The position numbers and the translations under genes are program-made. From contig CAILKC010000919.1 in NCBI GenBank assembly GCA_903834675.1, positions 1-14,303 on the forward strand: a stretch of DNA of 14,303 nucleotides, given 5' to 3'. This DNA is from an uncultured Victivallales bacterium. Its GTDB lineage: Bacteria; Verrucomicrobiota; Lentisphaeria; Oligosphaerales; JAFGRS01. Below the pieces are notes generated by a model, which saw nothing but the letters and a program-made list of their open reading frames with translations, did not search any database and had not been told where the DNA came from. This document shows positions 1-7,000 of this stretch, one piece after another (position 1 is the stretch's first letter; the number at the start of each line of letters is the position of its first letter).

Positions 1-336
1 AATACCCTGGAGATGCGCTGGGCTCCACCGCCCGCGCCTGAGGCCAGGCGTCTCTCCAGAATACCCTGGAGATGCGCTGGGCTCCACCGCCCGCGCCTGA
101 GGCCATGCGCCTCTCAACAATACCCTGGAGATGCGGTGGGCTCCACCGCCCGCGCCTGAGGCCATGCGCCTCTCCAAAATACCCTGGAGATGCGGTGGGC
201 TCCACCGCTCGCCTGAGGCCAGGCGTCTCTCCAGAATACCCTGGAGATGCGGTGGGCTCCACCGAGGTTGGCTGGAGATGCGGTGGGCTCCACCGCCCGC
301 GCCTGAGGCCAGGCGTCTCTCCAGTGGGCTCCACCG
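1..336. repeat. Tandem array of ~59-bp structured repeat units
   Basis: Units begin with ATACCCTGGAGATGCG at 2, 61, 120 and 179 (lengths 59, 59, 59 and 57), then a truncated unit at 236-264, a 7-base spacer, a 53-base copy at 272-324 lacking its first bases, and a 12-base fragment at 325-336. Each full unit holds two hairpins, GCGGTGG-GCT-CCACCGC and CGCCTG-AGGC-CAGGCG. In unit 1 these are enclosed by an outer stem, CTGGAGA at 7-13 with TCTCCAG at 53-59, so the unit can fold as a three-way junction. The array is cut by the window edge and probably continues upstream. A 59-bp period is not a multiple of three, so it is not a coding repeat. It ends 8 bases from the stop codon of the minus-strand propeller gene and would lie in that gene's 3' transcript. 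Confidence 0.95.
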
Positions 337-344
337 TCGGCGTC

Positions 345-2081
345 CTACTTCAAGGCGGCCGCCGCCGCGGTGCGGCTCGCCGCCGGGCCGACGGTATCGC
401 GGCTGGCGCTGAAGCCAGGCCCGCCAGCTGCCACGAAACCTAGGCTGGCACCGCTCTCATCCGGGCTGACCCAGAAGGCGTAGAGACGACCCTGGGTGAG
501 GTGGAAGCGTAGCCTAACGGGCTGGCCCGCCAAGGCGCCAAGGTCCGTCCCGTCCTTCCAGGCTACGGCTTGGGCGGTACTGTCGACCGCGGTGGGCAGA
601 CAGGCGTCGGCGGTGAAGGGGGCGATGGGCTGGCCAGCCGGGTTCAGGACCTCGACCCGCAGCGTGCCGCGAGGGGCGTCGAGGTTGACGAACAGGCGCC
701 GGCCACTGAAGCGTAGGGGGCGCGTCGTGAGCGTGCCTGGCGTGGCGTCCGCGTCCATCGAGGCGAAGCCATCGCGGCGGAGCGTGGCCAGACCGGTGTA
801 GGTGGCATCGAGGCCGCTGCCGGGAAACTTGCGATTGGCGCCGGTGACGTAGAGATAGAGCTTGTCGCCCACGATCAGGCAGCAGCCGCCCGCCGACTGC
901 ACATTGCCCCAGTTCCAGGCCTGCTTGTCCTCGGAAACCGGGCAGAGCGGCTTCCGGTCAGGGCGCGACCAATGAAAGCCGTCACGGCTGAAACCGGCGC
1001 ACACCTCGTTGATCTTGGGCCGGCCGTCGGCGGGATGGCCGCGCCAGATCGAGAACAGGCCCAGCATGACGCTCTCGTAAGCGATGCAATCGAGGTTGTA
1101 GAGCTGCGAGGGCACCAGGTCCCAAGGCCGCTCGGGCACCCGGCGCAACGCCAGGTCCTCGCGGGACGGATCCAGCTCGTCAGCGCCGACCCAGAGGCCG
1201 GAACGCCGGGTCGCTTGGTCCGCGGACCAGTGAATGCCCTCGAGGACATGGGCGGTCTCGATGTAGTCGCGGCAGCGGCTGACCTCCTTCGAGCCGGTGC
1301 GGATGCCGTACACCCAGACCTTACGGAAGGCGTTATAGAAGACGGTGGAGCGGTCGCCGGTGGGGTCGGTGTCGGCAGCGAAGGTCCAGTGAATGCCGTC
1401 GGGCGAGAAGCTGACCCGGATGCCGTGCCGCATGCTGACCGCCTTCTCGACGGTTTCCTCATGAGTGGCGACCCGAAACATCTTGAAGCGGCGCCCGGGG
1501 TCGGGGTCATCGAGGTCCATCCACACCACGCTGGAATTCCGGCGGCGGTCGGCTTCGTCGGCGAGGACGATATTGGTGCCGGGCACGACGCCGAAGTCAG
1601 GCTTTTCCCAGCGGATGCCATCCCGGCTGGTGGCGAGGCAGGTGCTGTAGCCGAGGACATCGCGGTCGAGAGCGCCGCCCCAGTACCAAGCCTTGAAGAG
1701 CTGGTCGGCGGGATCGTACCAGACGCCGTCGCTGAACACGCCGGCGCCGCAGCGTCGCGAGCCTTCGCGCAGGCCCTCCCAGGGCTTCTCGGGGAGCAGC
1801 ACCGGGCTGGCGGGGTGATACTCTGCCGGGTGGCAGGAGCGCCGCAGGGTGGTCTGTTCGATCAGGAAGTCATCGACGAAGAGTTGCCGGCCGACATCGA
1901 TGGGGATGACGGCAGGCGGCGCCGCGAGATACGGCGGCGGTGCCAGCGGCGTCCGGGTGAGGGTAACGACCTTGGGCGGCCAAGCCTCGGGCAGAACGAT
2001 GCCGTTATAGAGCGTCTCTCCGGCCATACTCATTAGCCCCCAGGCGGACACCCAGACAAGAACCCTGCACGGTGGTGACAT
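345..2081 (-). CDS. Exported beta-propeller glycoside hydrolase-like protein (GH32/GH43-like fold)
   Basis: A 578-residue protein, probably an exported sugar-cleaving or sugar-binding enzyme. An N-terminal signal peptide (hydrophobic residues 7-19, likely cleavage after M-A-G) is followed by LFVDDFLIE at about 67-75, a motif common at the start of five-bladed propeller proteins from polysaccharide-degrading bacteria. Three S-x-D-G-x-x-W motifs, SRDGIRW (152-158), SPDGIHW (226-232) and SRDGFHW (365-371), mark propeller blades. Residues ~450-545 look like a C-terminal beta-sandwich, and the last ~30 residues are a low-complexity Ala/Gly tail. The start at 2081 is chosen over the upstream ATG at 2108 because AAAGGAGG lies 7 bases before it and the signal peptide then begins at once. 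It follows the GH5-like gene by 61 bases, presumably in one transcript. The catalytic acids cannot be assigned by eye and the substrate is unknown. Confidence 0.8.
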   Translation of the reverse strand: MSPPCRVLVWVSAWGLMSMAGETLYNGIVLPEAWPPKVVTLTRTPLAPPPYLAAPPAVIPIDVGRQLFVDDFLIEQTTLRRSCHPAEYHPASPVLLPEKPWEGLREGSRRCGAGVFSDGVWYDPADQLFKAWYWGGALDRDVLGYSTCLATSRDGIRWEKPDFGVVPGTNIVLADEADRRRNSSVVWMDLDDPDPGRRFKMFRVATHEETVEKAVSMRHGIRVSFSPDGIHWTFAADTDPTGDRSTVFYNAFRKVWVYGIRTGSKEVSRCRDYIETAHVLEGIHWSADQATRRSGLWVGADELDPSREDLALRRVPERPWDLVPSQLYNLDCIAYESVMLGLFSIWRGHPADGRPKINEVCAGFSRDGFHWSRPDRKPLCPVSEDKQAWNWGNVQSAGGCCLIVGDKLYLYVTGANRKFPGSGLDATYTGLATLRRDGFASMDADATPGTLTTRPLRFSGRRLFVNLDAPRGTLRVEVLNPAGQPIAPFTADACLPTAVDSTAQAVAWKDGTDLGALAGQPVRLRFHLTQGRLYAFWVSPDESGASLGFVAAGGPGFSASRDTVGPAASRTAAAAALK

Positions 2082-2088
2082 GACCGAC

Positions 2089-2096
2089 CCTCCTTT
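2089..2096 (-). promoter_or_regulatory. Ribosome binding site fixing the start of the propeller gene
   Basis: On the minus strand this reads AAAGGAGG, 7 bases before the ATG at 2081-2079. It lies between that ATG and an in-frame upstream ATG at 2108, which rules against the longer start. Confidence 0.75.
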
Positions 2097-2102
2097 GGGC
2101 AC

Positions 2103-2120
2103 GCCCACGGCCCCGTGGGC
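2103..2120. other. Intercistronic hairpin upstream of the propeller gene
   Basis: GCCCACGG-CC-CCGTGGGC is a perfect 8-bp GC-rich stem with a 2-base formal loop (realistically 4 bases). It sits 6 bases upstream of the Shine-Dalgarno of the second minus-strand gene. There is no T-run, so it is not a classical terminator. It could stabilise or process the two-gene transcript. Confidence 0.6.
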
Positions 2121-2123
2121 AGT

Positions 2124-2140
2124 GGCCGCGAGCCGCGGCC
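2124..2140. other. Second intercistronic hairpin, after the GH5-like gene stop
   Basis: GGCCGCG-AGC-CGCGGCC is a perfect 7-bp stem with a 3-base loop, starting 2 bases after the stop codon of the GH5-like gene (minus strand). With the 2103-2120 hairpin it fills most of the 61-base intercistronic gap. No T-run follows, so partial termination or mRNA processing is more likely than full termination. Confidence 0.6.
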
Positions 2141-2142
2141 GC

Positions 2143-3357
2143 TCAGGGCGTCTCCGCCGCCAGCTGCGCCTGAATCTTCTGGTTGTACTCCGCGATCTGG
2201 TCGATCACCCAGGCATACTCGTTGTCGACGCGGACCAGCCCTGGCCCCTTGCGGTCCTTAGTGTAGTCAAACACCCAGTAGGCCGCCAAGTCGACGCGCG
2301 CCGCCAGCAGTGCCTCCAGAATGGCCGTCTGCTGCTGCCGAAACTGCTCCATGGTCAGAGCGCTCTTCTGATCATGGGCCGCCGCGGCGAACTCGCCCAC
2401 GAAAAGGGGCTGTCCGAGCCGGGTCGCAAAGTCCTTGAGCAGGGTCAGCACCGGCGCGATACCTTTGACGTCGCCAAAGGCGGGGTCTTTGCCGTACCTG
2501 GGGTAGAAGTGAACACTGGCGACGTCCATCGGCGCCGGGCTCATCCACGAAAAGACGTCATACGCCTGGGTGCTGGAGTCCTGCTTCCAGCTCTTCTCGG
2601 TGGCATTGTGCCAGCCGCATTCGCGTGGCATGGAGTTGCCGGTGGTAAGGAAACGGTGCGGGTCGTAGAGGCGGACCTCCTCGGCACAGGCCTTCCAGGC
2701 GGCCCCGGCAACGCGGTAGGTCATGAGGTTTCTTTCGTCTCTGGCCAGGTCGACCTTCTGGACCGGCATCTGCTTGCCGAGGAACTCCATGCCGTTGGGC
2801 AGATCGCAGGACAGATTCAGCTCGTTGGCGAACTCCCAGCCCCAGATCGCCTTCGATTCCTTGTAGCGCGTGACCACCTCGCGGACATAGGTGCGCATGA
2901 AGTCACGGGTCTTGCTCTGTGGGTTAGCCCATTCCTGGTTGAACTCGTCCACCAGGTCAGGGTAGGTCTCGGTCCGCCAGAACAGGCTGGGGACGAGACC
3001 CACGCCGGCCTCATCGGCCGTCCTTACCACCAGGTCCAGGCGGCGGAACCATTCTGCCCTATCGCTGAAGTATAGGTCCCAGTCGCTGGGCCAGAAGCCG
3101 CACGACCAGAAGCGGACGAAAGGGATCTGCTTCCGCCCGAGAAAGCGCAGGCCGTCGAGGGTGCGCTGCTCGCCCGGTGCCTGGATCAGCTCCTGGAACA
3201 GGTCGCAGTAGTTGACGCCGATGGCGCGGTACGGCCGACCCTCGCGGGAAAGTCGACCGCCGCGCACGCTGAGGCCGGGGCCGTCTCCAGCCAGGACCGT
3301 CGTGCCGCACGCCGCCAGGCAGGCTGCGGTCATCCACATGAGATTGCGAGATGTCAT
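2143..3357 (-). CDS. Exported glycoside hydrolase, GH5-like (clan GH-A) TIM-barrel enzyme
   Basis: A 404-residue protein with the layout of retaining clan GH-A glycosidases, closest in feel to GH5 mannanase/cellulase-type enzymes. After a short hydrophobic leader, residues 26-50 contain GGRLSREGRPYRAIGVNY, the usual opening of these barrels. The acid/base Glu is E179 in WGWEFANELN (172-181), and the nucleophile is probably E322 in PLFVGEFAA. VHFYP at 282-286 supplies the conserved active-site His/Tyr, and W361 in AYWVFDY fits the substrate-binding Trp. Length is normal for a single-domain member. The leader contains L-A-A-C at 14-17, a possible lipobox, so it may be a lipoprotein. The start at 3357 has only a weak AGGG-type ribosome site; ATGs at codons 7 and 9 lack a better one. 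First gene of the minus-strand unit. Substrate is unknown; a beta-mannan or other beta-glycan is plausible. Confidence 0.88.
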   Translation of the reverse strand: MTSRNLMWMTAACLAACGTTVLAGDGPGLSVRGGRLSREGRPYRAIGVNYCDLFQELIQAPGEQRTLDGLRFLGRKQIPFVRFWSCGFWPSDWDLYFSDRAEWFRRLDLVVRTADEAGVGLVPSLFWRTETYPDLVDEFNQEWANPQSKTRDFMRTYVREVVTRYKESKAIWGWEFANELNLSCDLPNGMEFLGKQMPVQKVDLARDERNLMTYRVAGAAWKACAEEVRLYDPHRFLTTGNSMPRECGWHNATEKSWKQDSSTQAYDVFSWMSPAPMDVASVHFYPRYGKDPAFGDVKGIAPVLTLLKDFATRLGQPLFVGEFAAAAHDQKSALTMEQFRQQQTAILEALLAARVDLAAYWVFDYTKDRKGPGLVRVDNEYAWVIDQIAEYNQKIQAQLAAETP

Positions 3358-3474
3358 TACTGAGCCCTGTCGCCAGGCCAGATCCGGCCTGTCTACCGTT
3401 CGCCAATGCCAGGCCTAACCTGCCTGTCCGTGCCGGGCGCGTCAAGCCGCACCCGGGCGGTTCGCGTAAGACTT

Positions 3475-3497
3475 GGGGTCAACCCCCGACTTTTAGC
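3475..3497 (+). repeat. Left terminal inverted repeat of foldback element
   Basis: 23 bases, GGGGTC...TTTTAGC, matching the reverse complement of 3932-3954 except for one base. Similarity stops sharply at the outer edge (T at 3474 against G at 3955), which supports these as true ends. Confidence 0.85.
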
Positions 3498-3623
3498 TTC
3501 ACATTGCTGTATTATGTGGCTTCAACCCAGGGAATGGACGCCTAGGCTACTCCCGGTCCTAAAGCCTGACACCACAGGTTGGTTACGGGTAGCTACTCAG
3601 GTTACAAGTCAGGTGCATTTCCC

Positions 3624-3836
3624 TGCCCCAACGGGGCTGTGGCTCAGAGCCCAGGGTTGCGGCCATGGTGCCGCTACCCTGGGTCAGATGTGGTCATGGT
3701 ATCCTACCCCAACGTGGTTGCGTCTTGGCACCATGACGCAACCCCGTTGGGGTAGACTGGGTTGCTGCCTTGGTCACCCAGGGTAGGCCGACGTAGCGGC
3801 CAACCCTGGGCTTGGGTACGCAGCCCCGTTGGGGCA
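3624..3836. repeat. Inner inverted repeat of the foldback element
   Basis: TGCCCCAACGGGGCTG at 3624-3639 is perfectly complementary to 3821-3836, and the arms stay partly complementary inward for about 50 more bases. The midpoint, 3730, coincides with the centre of the 3704-3755 hairpin, so all parts belong to one palindrome. Outward, ACTCAGGT in the left arm (~3595) has its complement ACCTGAGT at 3851-3858. Confidence 0.85.
3704..3755. other. Central 21-bp hairpin of the foldback element
   Basis: The arms 3704-3724 and 3735-3755 pair at 20 of 21 positions (start CTACCCCAACG, end CGTTGGGGTAG), and the 10-base middle contains TGG-CA-CCA, which can pair further. This is the most stable structure in the window as judged by arm length. 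It could be a DNA cruciform, a transposase recognition structure or the core of a structured RNA. Confidence 0.85.
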
Positions 3837-3892
3837 GGATACGCAGTTGCACCTGAGTCGTCACGGTAACGGCAAGAATGGCGGACCAAGAC

Positions 3893-3919
3893 TTGGACTG
3901 CCTAGCGTAGGCATATTAT
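3893..3919 (+). promoter_or_regulatory. Possible outward-facing sigma70-type promoter at right end of element
   Basis: TTGGAC (3893-3898) and TATTAT (3914-3919) are spaced 15 bases apart; TATTGT at 3917-3922 gives an 18-base alternative. The block is strikingly AT-rich for this genome and lies just inside the right terminal repeat, pointing to the plus-strand operon that starts at 4070. Spacing is off-consensus, so this is only a candidate. A GCCTA-GCG-TAGGC inverted repeat at 3900-3912 lies in the spacer and could act as an operator. Confidence 0.3.
3900..3912. other. Small inverted repeat in candidate promoter spacer
   Basis: GCCTA-GCG-TAGGC, a perfect 5-bp inverted repeat. The left arm of the element has the related palindrome GCCTAGGC at 3540-3547, so it may belong to the element rather than be a regulator site. 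Confidence 0.5.
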
Positions 3920-3931
3920 TGTCAATACAAG

Positions 3932-3954
3932 GCTAAAAGTCGAGGGTTGACCCC
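3932..3954 (-). repeat. Right terminal inverted repeat of foldback element
   Basis: 23 bases, GCTAAAAGTC...TTGACCCC, complementary to 3475-3497 at 22 of 23 positions. It ends 115 bases before the start codon of the large plus-strand gene. Confidence 0.85.
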
Positions 3955-4055
3955 GGGATTCTCCACCCTGGGTGGTCAAGCCGGGGCCGGGGCGGTAGAG
4001 TTTAGGGGACGACCGGCCCGAGCGCGGTGCTTAGAGCGTAGCGGGCGGACAAGCC

Positions 4056-4063
4056 GAAGGAGA
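4056..4063 (+). promoter_or_regulatory. Ribosome binding site fixing the start of the large glycosidase-like gene
   Basis: GAAGGAGA lies 6-7 bases before ATG 4070-4072. The frame is open back to an ATG at 3947, inside the foldback element's end, but the ribosome site and the signal peptide both argue for 4070. Confidence 0.8.
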
Positions 4064-4069
4064 GCTGCT

Positions 4070-7000
4070 ATGCGTTACGCGATCCGCGAACTGGTGTGTG
4101 GGGTCGCCTTGGCCATGTCGGCTGGGGCCGCGCCCTCAGCGCTCGAGTCACTGCCCGGCGGCATCACCATGGTCCGCGATGACGCGGGCGAGTGGGATGG
4201 GCACCTCAGCCTTAGTGTCACGCACCAGAACAAGGCTGGCTACCAGGCCCGTAAGACGCTCGACATCAGCGACTTGCCTGAGTCCGTATGGGCGGCGGTG
4301 AAGGAGGTCCGGGTCTCTGCCCTGTTCGCGGTGCGGGACTATTCGTGGCACGATTTACCGGCCAAGAATGGGCTCGACGAGGCCTTCGAGGTGGTGGTCA
4401 ACGGCACGGTCAACCGTTACCCGACCAACGGCGGCGCCCCGGTGTACCAGGAGGGTACGGCGACGAATCTGGACTGGTATGACTTGCCTCTGCCGCGCGA
4501 GCAGTTTGTGCGTGGGGTCAACGAGATCATTTTCCGCAAGGCCGCCGGGGACAAGAGTGATGACTACTTCTACCTCGGCATTGACCACAGCCAGGAGCGT
4601 GGCAACAGTGCGGTGGACTTTGGCGACGGTAAGGGCTGGCGGCAGGACGTGCTCACCATCCCCGGCGGGGTGGGTGAATACATGGTGCGGCTGTACCTGA
4701 TCACTCAGGGCAGCCTCGTGGCGGAGGCCGCCTGGGAGCCTGGCCGGACGCCGCGGCTGACCGATCCGGCCGGGGTGCTGGTGTTCGGCGGATCGCAACA
4801 CGGTCTGGTCTTGGACGCGGGCCTGCGCTTGGCCCCCGGTGAGTCGGCACGACTCGAATGGCGGCCGGAAGCCTTTGACCTGCGGCAGCCCGTCGAGGCG
4901 AGGGTGGAGGGCAGCGGGACGGTGGTGCTGGCGTGGCTGGATGCGCCAGGGCAGGCCAAGGCCGAGGCGGCCCAGGCAGCTCCCTGCACCGCCAGGTTAG
5001 CCGGCGGTGGCGCTCTGCGGCCTGCGGGCCTGCTGGTCTCGGCGGGCAGCACGCCGTTCACCCTGACCAAGCTGGTGGTGCGCGGCGCGGTCGCCTGCCG
5101 ACCGGCGCTTGCGGCTCCGGTTGACCAGCGGCCTGAGATTGCCACCGCTGCCGGGCGGCCGCTGGAGCGTGCGACGACGTGCGAACTGCGCCGCGACGAG
5201 ATCGTCCTGCAAAATGCGACCTTGCGGGCTCGCTTTGTGACCACCGAGCAGCGTCTGCGGCTGGTATCGCTGTACAACGAGTGGGGCGCGGCAGAGATGG
5301 TACGCCGGCCGGCGGCGGTGGACCTGTTCCTGGTCGAGGTCGGCGAGAAGCGCGCCGCGGGCAGCCGTGATTTCGTGCTCGAGCAGACGGCGCCCAGCGA
5401 GGGCGGCTTCACGGCGACGCTGTTCCAGCCGGAGATGGCGCTACGGGCGCGCCTGCAGGTAAGTATCGTCGCAGAGGGGCTGCGCCTGGGGCTGGAGCTG
5501 GAGAATGCGGGCGCGGCGGCGTGCGACTTCAAGCTCGCCTTTCCACACCTGGCCGGGCTGGCGCTGTCCGGGAAGTCGGCTGACGATAGCTACTACTTCC
5601 CCTGGGGTGGCGGCATCTTCAACAGCCGGTCGGCCACGATCCGGCGGGGCTATGGCGAACACGAAGCGTTGTACCAGATCATGGACCTCTTCAGCCCCAG
5701 CCAGGGCGCCGGGCTTTATCTGCGCCTGGACGATGCCGAGGGCTGGCATAAGGTCCTGGCCCTGCGCAAGGACGTGGCCGGACAGCCCGTGGCGTCGGGT
5801 GATGCCAGCCTGGTGCGTACCCGACCGGAATACGTCTGGAAGCGCAGTCTGCCGACGCTGGAGGGCATCGGCATGACCTGCGAATACCTGCGCCGCACGC
5901 GCGCTCCAGGGCAGCGCTTTGCGCCGGCCGTGGCGGTGCTGGCGGCCCACTCCGGCGACTGGCGCACGGCCATGACTGCCTATGCCGCCTGGGCGCATCG
6001 GGTCTGGACCTGGCGCCCGTATCCGTCCCGGCTGCAGAGCGTGCATACCATGATGGCCCATGGTTGGGGCCATGATCTGCTTTTCAAGGGTGGCGCCTAC
6101 CGTACCGACTTCATCAAGCCGATGGCCGACTGCGTCGAGATCATGTCCTGGTGGGACTGGTCGACGCTGGGGCCGCTGGGGGTGCCGCTGGACCAGCTCG
6201 ACAAGGTGCTCAACGCCGGGCAGATCAAGCTGTGGACGCCGTACCTGGTCGAGGATCCGGTGACGGGCCAGACGATGTGGAACAATCAGCCCGGCGACTA
6301 CCGGGGCTACAACGAACGCTTCGGGGGTCTGCCGGCCTTCCGCCAGGCGGTCGCGACCTGGAAGGCCCTGGGGCCGCTGGTGACGCTGTACACCGACCCC
6401 TTCCGCCTCGATGCGTTCTCCTGCGAAACCGGTCGCCGCTTCGGCCAGGCCTGGAATGTCATGGGCGCCGACGGCAAGTTCCACATGGGTTACGAGGTGA
6501 CGAATCCCTGTCACGACCTGCCCGAGGTACGAGCCTGGGTGGCGGCCGAAATGAAGCGCGTGATGCAGGAGACCGGCGCGGACGGGATTCGCCTCGACGA
6601 GTATGGTCACATGGGCTGGGCCTGCTTCAACCCAGAGCACAAGCACACCTACGCCGAGCCCGGGGTGTCGCAGTGGAACAAGGCCGTGGCGGAGACCACC
6701 CGCGCGGTTCGTCAAGGGATGGACGAAGTGAATCCGGCGACGGTGCTGACCACCGAGCATCCGGGCTATGACTACCTGATGAAGTCGCTCGACGGCTGCA
6801 TCACCTACGACACCACCGTGCAGGCGACCCCGCTGCGGCCGTTGGAGGTGAACCTGCAGCGTTTCTACTTCCCCGAATGCAAGGCATACGAACTTGATCA
6901 CCGGGGCGCCGACAAGCTGGACCGCAAGAAGTTCTGGAACGGCGTCGCCTCCTTCGGCCGCATCCTGCCCAAGCCTTTCTATACGATCTACAAGGAGAAT

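Larger units (their letters stand above)
3475..3954. mobile_element. ~480-bp non-coding foldback element with terminal inverted repeats
   Basis: The ends are 23-base inverted repeats (3475-3497 and 3932-3954) matching at 22 of 23 positions; the left begins GGGGTCAACCCCCGAC and the right ends GTTGACCCC. Inside, a perfect 16-base pair TGCCCCAACGGGGCTG (3624-3639) / its complement (3821-3836) is nested, followed by weaker arm similarity (AGCCCAGGGTTG, TACCCTGGGT) down to a central hairpin at 3704-3755. The element is thus one long imperfect palindrome centred near 3730. It has no believable ORF and no obvious target-site duplication. The layout is MITE-like or foldback-like. The outer motif GTCAA...CAAGG...TTGACCCC reminds me of termini linked to IS200/RAYT-type transposases, but this is recollection, not a match. 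Confidence 0.75.
3358..4069. other. Divergent intergenic region (contains a foldback element)
   Basis: 712 bases without a gene between two divergent operons. 3358-3474 is the GC-rich upstream region of the minus-strand unit; it contains a small hairpin, CAGGCC-6-GGCCTG, at 3374-3391 and no convincing promoter. 3475-3954 is the foldback element, listed separately. 3955-4069 is the leader of the plus-strand unit, with CCACCC-T-GGGTGG at 3963-3975 and a good ribosome site at 4056-4063. Open frames here run through palindromes and are not believed to be genes. Confidence 0.8.

Noticed and set aside
1..336. CRISPR array
   Set aside because: The whole ~59-bp unit repeats, so there are no unique spacers between short repeats, no cas genes are near, and copies differ by small substitutions and truncations.
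72..443. Repeat-encoded small proteins
   Set aside because: The open frames arise from the tandem repeat. The period is not a multiple of three, so each unit changes frame and there is no ribosome site or conserved protein.
972..2036. 354-residue plus-strand ORF antisense to the propeller gene
   Set aside because: It is a high-GC shadow: the minus-strand frame has signal peptide, propeller motifs and a ribosome site, while this one has low-complexity Ala/Gly/Val composition and no family motif.
3406..3889. ORFs in the divergent intergenic region, 126 aa plus and 61 aa minus
   Set aside because: Both lie largely in the palindromic arms and encode mirrored repeat peptides; no ribosome site and no gene-like composition.
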